Shown here: piece by piece, positions 9,508 to 17,172 of the stretch | Layout: each line of letters opens with the position of its first letter | Position numbering within the stretch: the stretch's first letter is position 1 | Assembly (NCBI RefSeq): GCF_001427605.1 | Contig: NZ_LMGZ01000020.1 | Coordinates: 164,519-228,518 of the forward strand | Direction: 5' to 3' | Source of the DNA: Devosia sp. Root635 | Lineage (GTDB): Bacteria; Pseudomonadota; Alphaproteobacteria; Rhizobiales; Devosiaceae | DNA: 64,000 nucleotides | Program-made: the position numbers and the translations under genes | The notes under the pieces: generated by a model | The model's input: only the letters and a program-made list of their open reading frames with translations | Database searches by the model: none | What the model was told of the DNA's origin: nothing

Positions 9508-9542
9508 GGAGCTGTCGCCGCGCTGGACCTGGCGACAGCTCC
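9508..9542 (-). terminator. Intercistronic hairpin after TRAP receptor gene
   Basis: Perfect 12-bp arms (9508-9519 and 9531-9542) with an 11-base loop between the TRAP receptor gene and the small permease gene, without a T-tract. Probably an mRNA-stabilising or attenuating stem that favours receptor expression. Confidence 0.7.
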
Positions 9543-9557
9543 CGGGATTGCGCGGGG

Positions 9558-10571
9558 TTACTGGGGGAGAGCGGCGCGGATCTTGTCGAGGATCTCGGTC
9601 CCCGGCAAACCAGCGGCGTCGAGCTGGCTGGCCGTTTCGCGCGCTGCCGGCTCAAAGGCGAGGGAATATTCCGCAATCACTTCCGGATCGACGGCGTTGA
9701 AGGTCACGCCCAGGCTTTCGCCGTGCTCGCGGCCCGCCTCTTCGGACTCCTGCGCCAGCTCGTAGGTCCGCTCCGTCAGCCATTCGATGTTGTCGAGGAA
9801 CACCTTCTGGATGTCTTCGGGGAGCGATGACCAGGCATCGGCATTCATGGCCCGCGAGGGATAGGCACCGCGGCTGTGCGGCAGTTCGGAATAGTAGTGG
9901 ATCACTTCGGCGAAGCTCAGCGACTTGAGAGCTTCGTAGGGTGCAATCACGCCATCGAGCACGCCGCGCTGCAGCGATGGATAGGTGTCGGTCATCGGCA
10001 TGGTGACGCCTTCCGCACCGGCGGCAGTCAGCGCGCCGATATAGTCGACGGCTGAACGGATACGCAGACCCGCCAGGTCCGACACCTGCGTAAACGGCTT
10101 TTCACGCAGCATCAGGTGCATGGGCGTACCCACATTGTAGCCGAGCACCTGCGCGCCTTCGAGTTCCTCGGTATATTGAGGATACTCATCCCACAGCGCC
10201 AGATAGACCTTGAGCACGTCGCGTGCATCCTTGTAGCCGTAGAAGAACTGCGGGGTCAGGCGATTGAGGTCGTAGCCGGAGGTGGCATAGATCGGGGCGA
10301 TGTAGGCCATGTCGGCGACGCCGGCGTTCAGCTCGTCAATGCCTTCGCGGCTGTTGATCAAGGAGCCACCCCAGAACGGGGTGATTTCGACACGGCCATC
10401 GGTCTGCTCGTGAACACGGGCGATCCATTCCTCGTCCGCCTTCCCATAGGGATGGGTCGGCGTGTAGGTGGTCGAATATGTCAGGTTGAATTCGGCAGCC
10501 ATGGCTGCCGCAGATGCAAGGCCAAGGCTGGTGGTGGCGATAAGTGCCAATGCCAGAGATTTCAGTTTCAT
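9558..10571 (-). CDS. dctP: TRAP transporter substrate-binding protein (DctP-like)
   Basis: Periplasmic receptor of 337 residues. The N-terminus has a Sec signal peptide (MKLKSLALAL, hydrophobic core, AMA-AEF cleavage region near residues 28-31). The core matches the DctP fold, with the inter-domain segment around LAGLRIRS and the later segment GVLDGVIAPYEALKSL. The start is fixed by a GGAGG sequence six bases upstream of the ATG at 10571. It is only 33 bases after the last CoA-transferase gene, so import is tied to CoA activation of the substrate. A carboxylic acid is the likely ligand. Confidence 0.9.
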   Translation of the reverse strand: MKLKSLALALIATTSLGLASAAAMAAEFNLTYSTTYTPTHPYGKADEEWIARVHEQTDGRVEITPFWGGSLINSREGIDELNAGVADMAYIAPIYATSGYDLNRLTPQFFYGYKDARDVLKVYLALWDEYPQYTEELEGAQVLGYNVGTPMHLMLREKPFTQVSDLAGLRIRSAVDYIGALTAAGAEGVTMPMTDTYPSLQRGVLDGVIAPYEALKSLSFAEVIHYYSELPHSRGAYPSRAMNADAWSSLPEDIQKVFLDNIEWLTERTYELAQESEEAGREHGESLGVTFNAVDPEVIAEYSLAFEPAARETASQLDAAGLPGTEILDKIRAALPQ

Positions 10572-10604
10572 CGTTTCCTCCCTCAAAAACTGGTCGGGCC
10601 GCCT

Positions 10605-11768
10605 TTAGTGGCTTTGGCCCAGAAGTCGTTCTCTCCGCTCCGTCGCGATCCCCAGTTCTGCCAACACCTCCTCCGTGTCGGATCCGGGAAAACGGCCAAG
10701 ATTGCGGATTTCGGTGTTGTCACCGAGCCGAACCGGCTGGCCGATGTGACGGACGTCTCTGGTGCTGGTCCGTGTGTCCAGCACCATGCCCCGCGCGCGG
10801 TTGTGCGGGTCGTCCAATGCCTCGGCGATGTCGAGCACCGGGGCAAATTGCGTTCCCGCCGCGCCCAGAATCTCGAGCCATTCGGCGCGGGTGCGGGCGG
10901 CAAAGATCGCCTCTAGCGCGGCCCGTATTTCCGGCCGGCGCGAGGTGTCGTTCTGGGCCTCGATAAACTCGGGCCGCCCCACGGCGATGCAGAAATCGCG
11001 CCAGTAACGCGGCTCCATATCCGTCGTGCAGATGAAGAGGTCGTCCCTGGTGCGCCACAGCCCGATATCGGCGCGGCGGGTGCCGCGAGCGGGAATTTTC
11101 GATACGTCGGGGTAGCGCGAGAGGACGTTGACGAGCAGGCTCATGGCGCAGTCGGTCATCGCGACATCGACGTGCCGGCCCTGGCCGTTGCGGTTCCGCT
11201 CGTGCAGCGCGGACAGCGTGGCAAAAGCAGCATGGGTGCCGGTCACCACATCGGCGGCGGGAATGCCGGAAAAGCTCGGCTCGTCCGGATTTTCGCCAAT
11301 ACGCGAGAGAACACCCGCGATCGAAAGGGCTATCGGATCGTGACCCGGCTTGTCGCGATAGGGGCCGGTTTGCCCGCAAAGGGTCAGGCTGGTGTAGATC
11401 AGGTCGGGCTTGATTGCCTTCAGCACGGCATAGCCGAGCCCGATCTTGTCCATGACGCCGGGGCGGTAGTCTTCGACAACCACATCCGCCGTGGCGACGA
11501 GCTGCTTGATCGCCTCCAGGGCGTCGGCATCACTCAGGTCGAGCATGACCGAGCGCTTGTTGCGCGCCAGGATGTCGCCTTCGCGCAAACCGGCACGCTC
11601 AGCCTCGGAGAGCTTGTCCCAGCCGAACACCTGGGCCTGCTTGGCGATCTCGCGCGGGTTCTCGACGCGGATGACATCGGCACCCATGTCGGCGAGCAGC
11701 CATGTGCAGTAGGGGCCCGGCAGGAATTTGGAAAAGTCGACGACGCGAATGCCTTCGAGTGCGCTCAT
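10605..11768 (-). CDS. CaiB/BaiF family (class III) CoA-transferase 1
   Basis: 387-residue class III CoA-transferase expected to move CoA between a CoA thioester and a free carboxylate. The N-terminal segment VVDFSKFLPGPYCTWLLADMGADVI is typical. The likely catalytic aspartate is D144 in PGHDPIALSIAG, the position of D169 in formyl-CoA transferase. The ATG overlaps the stop of CoA-transferase 2. As the gene nearest the TRAP receptor it is a good candidate for activating the imported acid. The acceptor and donor are unknown. Confidence 0.9.
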   Translation of the reverse strand: MSALEGIRVVDFSKFLPGPYCTWLLADMGADVIRVENPREIAKQAQVFGWDKLSEAERAGLREGDILARNKRSVMLDLSDADALEAIKQLVATADVVVEDYRPGVMDKIGLGYAVLKAIKPDLIYTSLTLCGQTGPYRDKPGHDPIALSIAGVLSRIGENPDEPSFSGIPAADVVTGTHAAFATLSALHERNRNGQGRHVDVAMTDCAMSLLVNVLSRYPDVSKIPARGTRRADIGLWRTRDDLFICTTDMEPRYWRDFCIAVGRPEFIEAQNDTSRRPEIRAALEAIFAARTRAEWLEILGAAGTQFAPVLDIAEALDDPHNRARGMVLDTRTSTRDVRHIGQPVRLGDNTEIRNLGRFPGSDTEEVLAELGIATERRERLLGQSH

Positions 11769-12856
11769 CGGCCTGCTCCTGCGGCCAGGGTCGAAGCGGG
11801 CACCGGCTTGGCGAGGCTGCGCCTGGGCGCATCCATCGCAGCCGAATGGAACAGGGGGCCGGGCAGGTTCACACTCTCGCCCGTTGCCTCGTCGGTGACG
11901 GGGACAAAAAGCCCGCGCGCGGCCAGATGGTCGCTATCGCGCACATCGTCCGGCGCCATGATCACCGAGAGGCCCCAGCCGCGTTCGAGCGACCATCGCC
12001 CCAACTCGCTGCGGGTATGCGCCGCAAAGAAGGTGCCGAATACCGCCTGCCAGCGCTCGATGGTTTCCTGCGCGGTGTCGGCGACGAGAATGTTGCCCCA
12101 GTCGATTTCGCTGAGTTCGCCCGCGGCGCCCTGTTCGATCATCACGCCGACGACGGCGCGCATCATCGATGGATTGTCGATCATCGACCAGGTGACATAG
12201 CCGTCCTTGCAGGGCCAGATCTGGCGGACGCCCGATTTGCCGCGCACGAGGAGATTGCCCTGACGCCGGCCGATGCGGCCGGTCCATTCATACATTACCG
12301 CTTCCCGGTAATTGGCCAGCGTCGTGCTCTGAAATGCGGACAGGTCCGCGCCCTGGCCCTTCCCGGTTTTCCGGCGCGCATAGAGGGCCATCAATGCAGC
12401 CGTGGCCGCCTGGATGCCGGTGAGGGCATAGGCCTGCTGGCCAGGAAATTTGAGCGGCGTTCCGGTGGGGTCGCCGGTGACATGCATAAGCCCGGAGAGA
12501 GCGAAAAGCGTCAGGTCGGAAGCCGGGCGGCCCGCATAGGGGCCGGTCGGGCTGAAGGGCGTCACTTTGACGTAGATGATGGTCGGATTGACAGTGGTGG
12601 CCAAATTGAAGCGGTCGCCGTTGCGCTGGCCGTCGAGGATGATGTCGACCGATTGCGCCAGCGCCCGGATGGCCTCGGCACTGTCTGCGGTGACCCGAGT
12701 CTTGCCATGGTGCCAGGCGCGTTCGCGGGACTTTTCCTGCGGCGCCTCGGGCAACACGACGGTCACATCGGCGCCGAGCTCGGCCAGCATGCGGCCGCCG
12801 AAATCGGTCAGTCCATCGGCTATTTCGAGAACTTTCAGACCGGCAAGCATGCTCAT
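11765..12856 (-). CDS. CaiB/BaiF family (class III) CoA-transferase 2
   Basis: 363-residue CaiB-family protein, shorter than its neighbours, with a compressed N-terminal region between the first Rossmann element and residue 60. D114 in RPASDLTLFALSG occupies the catalytic position, so activity is plausible. Its start and stop both overlap neighbouring genes by four bases, so three CoA-transferases are made as one translationally coupled set. Three unlike CaiB proteins in a row may form heteromers or serve successive acids. The sequence alone does not decide between these. Confidence 0.86.
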   Translation of the reverse strand: MSMLAGLKVLEIADGLTDFGGRMLAELGADVTVVLPEAPQEKSRERAWHHGKTRVTADSAEAIRALAQSVDIILDGQRNGDRFNLATTVNPTIIYVKVTPFSPTGPYAGRPASDLTLFALSGLMHVTGDPTGTPLKFPGQQAYALTGIQAATAALMALYARRKTGKGQGADLSAFQSTTLANYREAVMYEWTGRIGRRQGNLLVRGKSGVRQIWPCKDGYVTWSMIDNPSMMRAVVGVMIEQGAAGELSEIDWGNILVADTAQETIERWQAVFGTFFAAHTRSELGRWSLERGWGLSVIMAPDDVRDSDHLAARGLFVPVTDEATGESVNLPGPLFHSAAMDAPRRSLAKPVPASTLAAGAGR

Positions 12857-13989
12857 GCGAGACTTCCTTCGCGCATGAGGGTGTCAACCTCTGCGCCATC
12901 GAGCCCGAGCATGTCGACGTAAACGTCCCGATTGTGCTGGCCCAGGAGCGGGGCGGGCCCGATTTTTCCGGGCGTTTCGGAAAACACGTAAGGCGGCGCC
13001 GGCATCGAGGAGAGACCCAGCACCGGGTGCTCGACCTTGGTGTAATGGCCGCTGGCCAGGAGTTCCGGGTTCTCGCTGAGATCCTTGCCATCCAGCACGG
13101 GCCCGGCGGCCACGCCGGCAGCGCTCAATTTGTCGAACAGGGCGAACTTGTCCTGGCCCTGCGTCGCCGCTGCGATCGTCTCCCGGTCGAGGGCGGCGAT
13201 GCCGAGGCTTGTCTTCAGCGCTTCGGCCTGGGCGTTGTTTTCGGCCGTGATGGCGATCCATTGGTCGGTCCCTGCCGTGGGGAAAACGCCGTGAACACGG
13301 CACGACGGATCGTCGTTGCCGGCCTTTTCCGCGCGGTCCTGCGCGTAAAGGTCGGCGATGACGTGAACCATGGGCTCGATCTGGGAGACGTCGAGATGCT
13401 GCCCCTCGCCGGTTCTGGACCGATGTTCGAGCGCGGCGAGGATGGCCACCGTGAGGAACATCGGGGCGACTACATCGCCATAGGCCAGTGGCGGCATATG
13501 GGGCGGGTTGTTTGCTTCGCCGGTCAGCCAGGCATGGCCCGAATGCGCCGCGGCCGAGTTTCCATAGCCGCGGAACCCAGCCATGGGTCCGGTTTTGCCG
13601 GCCACCGAAACGCTGGCGAGGATGATATCGGGCTTTATCTTTTTCAGCACAGCATAGCCGAGGCCGATGCGGTCCATGAAGCCGGGGCCGAAATTCTCGA
13701 CCACCACATCGGCCCAGGCGACCAGCTTCCTCGCAATTTCGATGCCCTTCGGGTCGGAGAGGTTGATCGTCACGCTTTTCTTGGACGTGTTGGTCTGCGC
13801 GAAGAAGGCGGAGCCGTCGAAATCCTTGGGGTCACCGGCGAATGGGGGCGACATGCGGCCCAAATCCAGCCGCTTGCGCGACTCGATCTTGATCACCGTC
13901 GCGCCATTGTCCGCGAGATCCTTGGTGGCGCGGGGGCCTGCCCCTACCCAAGAAAAATCGGCGATCCTCAAATCGGCCAATGCGCTCAC
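12853..13989 (-). CDS. CaiB/BaiF family protein 3, catalytic Asp position changed
   Basis: 378-residue CaiB-family protein and first gene of the long minus-strand operon. The start is a GTG at 13989 preceded by GAGGGAGGA. A more upstream ATG lies in the operator region and has no ribosome binding site. In the segment GFRGYGNSAAAHSGHAWLTG the position of the catalytic aspartate appears to be G143, while the downstream SG(H/L)..LTG context is kept. Some CaiB relatives naturally share this YG-type motif and may use another residue or be non-catalytic partners. The promoter just upstream carries both a MarR1-type and a GntR-type operator. Confidence 0.83.
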   Translation of the reverse strand: MSALADLRIADFSWVGAGPRATKDLADNGATVIKIESRKRLDLGRMSPPFAGDPKDFDGSAFFAQTNTSKKSVTINLSDPKGIEIARKLVAWADVVVENFGPGFMDRIGLGYAVLKKIKPDIILASVSVAGKTGPMAGFRGYGNSAAAHSGHAWLTGEANNPPHMPPLAYGDVVAPMFLTVAILAALEHRSRTGEGQHLDVSQIEPMVHVIADLYAQDRAEKAGNDDPSCRVHGVFPTAGTDQWIAITAENNAQAEALKTSLGIAALDRETIAAATQGQDKFALFDKLSAAGVAAGPVLDGKDLSENPELLASGHYTKVEHPVLGLSSMPAPPYVFSETPGKIGPAPLLGQHNRDVYVDMLGLDGAEVDTLMREGSLA

Positions 13990-14028
13990 AGCGCGTCCTC
14001 CCTCACAGTCAGCTTCAAGTGCCGATCT

Positions 14029-14042
14029 TATTGTCGACAATA
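14029..14042. promoter_or_regulatory. TTGTCGACAA-type operator upstream of CaiB 3
   Basis: Perfect 14-bp palindrome TATTGTCGACAATA overlapping the -10 element of the CaiB 3 promoter. The core TTGTCGACAA recurs upstream of the P450 gene and, as TCGTCGACAA, upstream of the GntR regulator gene. It fits the T-N-GT...AC-N-A pattern of FCD-type GntR operators. Confidence 0.7.
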
Positions 14043-14068
14043 TTGGTTCAGTCAGTGAACTGTGTCAA
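14040..14068 (-). promoter_or_regulatory. Promoter of the CaiB/TRAP/MFS operon
   Basis: On the minus strand TTGACA (14063-14068), a 17-base spacer and CAATAT (14040-14045). The -35 box overlaps the last codons of the upstream dehydratase-like gene. The spacer is filled by the MarR1-type palindrome, and the -10 box overlaps the TTGTCGACAA palindrome. Confidence 0.65.
14046..14060. promoter_or_regulatory. MarR1-type operator (GTTCA-N5-TGAAC)
   Basis: Inverted repeat GTTCA-gtcag-TGAAC inside the spacer of the CaiB 3 promoter. It matches the two other AGTTCA-N5-TGAACT sites flanking the marR gene at 16591. Confidence 0.72.
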
Positions 14069-15339
14069 ATTCTTTCCGCGAGTATCGCGTCCAATACGGG
14101 AACAATCCGCGCCGTGATTTCGTCCCGGTTCCACTGGCGCTGGTCGACCATGTCGGACCATACCTCGATCACCCGCACGCCGGCTGCCTCAAGGGCCTCC
14201 TTGGCAAAGAGCGATCCATGTCCGGAGAACCGGTCATGCTCGGGAATAAGCATCAGCGCGACGTCGATGCGGAAGCGCTTTGCCTGTTCGACCATCCAGC
14301 TGTTGATCCAGGGTGGCTGGTGCAATTGCTCGTTCATGGCGGAGACGCGCGCCGCCAGGGCCCGCAACGGATCGCCTTTGCTCTCGCGGATATAGCCATC
14401 CGCCGCAAAGGGCAGGTACATCGACCAGGCAAAGACAGCGCCGTGGCTTGCTTCGAAGGCCGCGTAAAAGCTGGTGTCGAACCACAGGCCGGCGCCGATC
14501 CACATCATCCGGATGCGCTCGTTCTCGACGACGCTTGTGCCGGCATCCACACGGGCCGCGACCTCGTCGCGGAACCGCTGCGCATGCTCGATGGCCCAGT
14601 CCGATCCGCGATGCCATTGCGGGATCATCACATTGGGGATCTGTTCGGAAATCCGAATGGGGCATTGCGGGGCTGCGGCGATCAGCGCCGTCGCTTCCTC
14701 GTAAATGCGCTCCTGCTCATTGATCCTGTCCATATAGAGCGCAAAGCCATCGTGATCGAAGCTCTTGCCGGTCAGTGCTTCCAGTTGCTCGATCAGCGCC
14801 TTGAACTCGGCGACCATCAGGTCCAGCCGATCGGTATGATAGAGCTCTTCCCAATCCTGGCGGGCCAGACGCCACCAGTCCGCCTGGGGATCGGGCACCG
14901 CCGGGGAGGAAATAAGGGCGAGTGGCGCCCCGGTTTTCTCGGACCACAGCGAGAAGATCTTCTGATGATCGTCCGCGCTTTGCCGCGCGCACAGGATGGA
15001 AGGGGTCGGCAGTCCGCCCCATGGCTGGCGACCGGTATCGCCTTCCAGCTCGGCAATCAGCGGCAAGCTCGAATAGCGGGCCAGCCGGCCATGAAAGCCT
15101 GCTGCCTCCATATAGTCGAAATAGAATTCGGACAGCTGCTTGGCCGCGATAATGGCCGACCACCATTGGTTGGTGACGATCGGCACGCCGATATGGTGGA
15201 ACAGCTCGTGCGGCGTATCCGCATTCACGAATGCGTATTTCTCGCCCGAGGTGATCTGCGCCCGCAGACCCTTGGCCCATTCGCGCTGGTAATCGGCAGC
15301 GATCCTGGTGGATTCGAGTTGGGTATAGTCCTTGCTCAT
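14065..15339 (-). CDS. 2-hydroxyacyl-CoA dehydratase family protein (HgdB/BcrB-like), large subunit
   Basis: 424-residue protein of the family holding 2-hydroxyglutaryl-CoA and phenyllactyl-CoA dehydratase subunits and benzoyl-CoA reductase subunits. The family-like core runs from HELFHHIGVPIVTNQWWSAIIAAKQ (about 44-68) onward, with a long C-terminal Rossmann-like half. Only two cysteines exist in the whole protein (C117 in SILCARQ, C226 in PQCPIR), whereas active members use three to ligate a [4Fe-4S] cluster. It overlaps its partner by four bases. The next operon promoter lies in its last codons. Family membership is solid from motifs, but chemistry is uncertain. Confidence 0.78.
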   Translation of the reverse strand: MSKDYTQLESTRIAADYQREWAKGLRAQITSGEKYAFVNADTPHELFHHIGVPIVTNQWWSAIIAAKQLSEFYFDYMEAAGFHGRLARYSSLPLIAELEGDTGRQPWGGLPTPSILCARQSADDHQKIFSLWSEKTGAPLALISSPAVPDPQADWWRLARQDWEELYHTDRLDLMVAEFKALIEQLEALTGKSFDHDGFALYMDRINEQERIYEEATALIAAAPQCPIRISEQIPNVMIPQWHRGSDWAIEHAQRFRDEVAARVDAGTSVVENERIRMMWIGAGLWFDTSFYAAFEASHGAVFAWSMYLPFAADGYIRESKGDPLRALAARVSAMNEQLHQPPWINSWMVEQAKRFRIDVALMLIPEHDRFSGHGSLFAKEALEAAGVRVIEVWSDMVDQRQWNRDEITARIVPVLDAILAERI

Positions 15340-16460
15340 TTCCGCGCCTCCAGTGCCTGCTCGATCAATCGAGAAGCGCGCTCAAGCCAGCCTGTATCGG
15401 GATTGGAATCGCGAAATCCGAGATTGACGCAGGCCACTCCGTGGGAGCCCAATTCGGCAAACAGCGCCGGGATTTCCCAGCCGAAAGTGTCGTCGGTCTG
15501 CGCCAGTTGGCAGAGCACCACTGCGCATTTTGCGTCGACGAGATTTCTGACCAGCGCAGCGCGATATACACTGGCCGGCGTGATGCGGAAGCACGATGGA
15601 TCGGCGGCCGTCGCGCTCAGGATGCCATCGAGGTCCGCTTCGGCATTGCCGGGGCCCGGCCATGTCTGACCAAAGGTCTGTTGGTCACAAACCACGGTGC
15701 CAAATTGCTCAATCATCCTGTAGGTGCGTGGGCAGGTCAGCGGCGACCCCACAATGCCGATCCGGGTACTCACCAGCGTTTCAGCCGGCGAACCGAGCGC
15801 ATCGGTGACGAGCCCGGCATGCTCGGCGGCGCTCATGAAGCGGCCGGCATTGCGCCATGTCGCAGCAGTGCTTCCGCTCAGCGTTACGCCCACGGCCTGC
15901 CGAAGCTGCATCAGTGCCTCGGCGCGGCTGGCTTCGGCAGCTGCCGCGTCCGCCACCGCACTGTCGGAGGGATATGCGAGACCGACATTTTCCAGGAAAG
16001 CAAAGAGCTTTTCGGCCTGGATGTGGTTGAAGTCCTGCACCGGCTTTGTGTCGGTATGCACGAGATTCCAGAGAAACAGCGGGGGCGTAGGCTCGCGCTC
16101 GCGGTCCTGACGGATCCACTCATTGGCATACTGATAGGCGATCATGGCCGGGGCGTCGTCGCGGGCAAAAACGATCCCGGCAAGCCCGGCGAAATCGCCC
16201 TTCATCAGCCTGACGAGGAAATGGCGGACCTCATCATCGACAAAGGGTTCGATGACCGCCTCTATGGGATGCCTGGCGGTTGTCGTGCCCAACGAGACAT
16301 GGACCGGCAGGCCGCCTGCGGCTGCGATCAGCGTCTCGGGCATGCCATTCCCGAAGATGCCGACACGCCCTAGGCTGGTCGCCTTCGACCAATCTTCTCT
16401 CTGCTGACTGGCGCGTTCGAGCGCTGCCGCGGCGGACACCGCGGCCTCAGGACTCGTCAT
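15336..16460 (-). CDS. 2-hydroxyacyl-CoA dehydratase family protein (HgdB/BcrC-like), small subunit
   Basis: 374-residue partner of the protein encoded after it. The family pattern is visible as GNGMPETLIAAAGGLPVHV (38-55) in the first half and GIVGSPLTCPRTYRMIEQFG then VLCQLAQTDD...PALFAELGSHGVACVNL in the second. Cysteines C243, C258, C290, C312, C317 and C344 are all in the second half. Where active homologues have the first cluster cysteines, this protein reads FVDDEVRHF and FARDDAPAM. The ATG at 16460 has GGAAGGG upstream and is preferred to a GTG at 16493, which lies inside the operator. No HgdC-type activator ATPase is encoded in the window. Confidence 0.77.
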   Translation of the reverse strand: MTSPEAAVSAAAALERASQQREDWSKATSLGRVGIFGNGMPETLIAAAGGLPVHVSLGTTTARHPIEAVIEPFVDDEVRHFLVRLMKGDFAGLAGIVFARDDAPAMIAYQYANEWIRQDREREPTPPLFLWNLVHTDTKPVQDFNHIQAEKLFAFLENVGLAYPSDSAVADAAAAEASRAEALMQLRQAVGVTLSGSTAATWRNAGRFMSAAEHAGLVTDALGSPAETLVSTRIGIVGSPLTCPRTYRMIEQFGTVVCDQQTFGQTWPGPGNAEADLDGILSATAADPSCFRITPASVYRAALVRNLVDAKCAVVLCQLAQTDDTFGWEIPALFAELGSHGVACVNLGFRDSNPDTGWLERASRLIEQALEARK

Positions 16461-16486
16461 CGTCGGAACACCCTTCCAGGTAATGT

Positions 16487-16503
16487 AGTTCACTTTATGA
16501 ACT
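16487..16503. promoter_or_regulatory. MarR1-type operator (AGTTCA-N5-TGAACT)
   Basis: Perfect inverted repeat AGTTCA-cttta-TGAACT covering the -10 box of the dehydratase-like operon promoter in the divergent region with marR1. Confidence 0.78.
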
Positions 16504-16520
16504 GATTTTCAGGGCGTCAA
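16492..16520 (-). promoter_or_regulatory. Promoter of the dehydratase-like operon
   Basis: Minus-strand TTGACG (16515-16520), a 17-base spacer and TAAAGT (16492-16497). The -10 box is wholly inside the AGTTCA-N5-TGAACT palindrome, so repressor binding would block RNA polymerase. Confidence 0.68.
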
Positions 16521-16530
16521 GTGGCCTCGT

Positions 16531-16572
16531 TTGACACCGCCCATCCCCCCGCGTTAGTCACCTGACGTCAGG
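16531..16572 (+). promoter_or_regulatory. Promoter of marR1 with 12-bp palindrome at the start site
   Basis: TTGACA (16531-16536), a 17-base spacer and TTAGTC (16554-16559). The perfect palindrome CCTGACGTCAGG (16561-16572) falls where transcription should begin. Its binding factor is unknown. Confidence 0.5.
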
Positions 16573-16590
16573 GCGTGAGGAATTCTGCGA

Positions 16591-17112
16591 GTGGCTGAAG
16601 ACGTTCAAAACTCCGCCCTTCCGGGAGTCGAGCTCGGGCCCTTGCGCGAAAACCTGCCGTTCCTGACGCGCGCTCTGCGTGCTTACATCCGGGCGGAAAA
16701 TGCCGCATTTTATGCTGCCCTCGATGCCGAGCAGGGCGAGATCGTCGTCCTCAGCGTCATCGGCCTCAACCCCGGCATGTCGCAGAATGACCTGGCGGCA
16801 ACGCTGGTGTTCAAGAAATCGGCCATTACCAAGCTGGTGAAAGATCTCGAAGCGCGGGGCTATCTGGAGCGTGCCAAGTCCGCCACCGACAGACGCTTCA
16901 ACGCGCTGCGCCTCACGGCGGCCGGACAGGAGCGCTACGCCAGGATCAGCGATCTCATCGCCCAGCAAAACGCCGCTTTTCTCGAACCGTTTTCCGAGCC
17001 TGAGCGCGTCGAACTCTTCGACTATCTCAATCGTCTCTACCGGCATCTCGGTCAGCGTCAGTTGCAGCGCACGGGCAATTCCAGCGTCATCGCCGAGGCC
17101 GGAGACGACTGA
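16591..17112 (+). CDS. MarR-family transcriptional regulator (MarR1)
   Basis: 173-residue winged-helix regulator. The recognition region is NPGMSQNDLAATLVFKKSAITKLVKDLEARGYL (about 60-92), followed by the wing segment with the conserved DRRFNALRLTAAG. The start is a GTG with GTGAGG about ten bases upstream. Palindromes of one sequence family (AGTTCA-N5-TGAACT) lie on both sides of this gene and in front of the CaiB/TRAP operon, so it is the best candidate to bind them and repress the CoA-transferases, the dehydratase-like pair and probably itself. MarR proteins in such clusters commonly respond to an aromatic acid or its CoA ester. The ligand here is unknown. Confidence 0.9.
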   Translation: MAEDVQNSALPGVELGPLRENLPFLTRALRAYIRAENAAFYAALDAEQGEIVVLSVIGLNPGMSQNDLAATLVFKKSAITKLVKDLEARGYLERAKSATDRRFNALRLTAAGQERYARISDLIAQQNAAFLEPFSEPERVELFDYLNRLYRHLGQRQLQRTGNSSVIAEAGDD

Positions 17113-17117
17113 CGCGC

Positions 17118-17155
17118 TTGACACTTCTTCGTTTGGTAGTTCATTTACTGAACTA
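17118..17155 (+). promoter_or_regulatory. Promoter and MarR1-type operator upstream of CaiB 4
   Basis: TTGACA at 17118-17123 is followed by the palindrome TAGTTCA-tttac-TGAACTA (17137-17155), which covers the expected -10 position. It is the third AGTTCA-N5-TGAACT site of the cluster. Confidence 0.75.
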
Positions 17156-17172
17156 TTGTGGAGGAGTTCAAG

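Noticed and set aside
16461-16493. GTG start for the small dehydratase-like subunit giving 11 more residues
   Set aside because: The codon lies inside the MarR1-type operator and -10 region; the ATG at 16460 has a good ribosome binding site.
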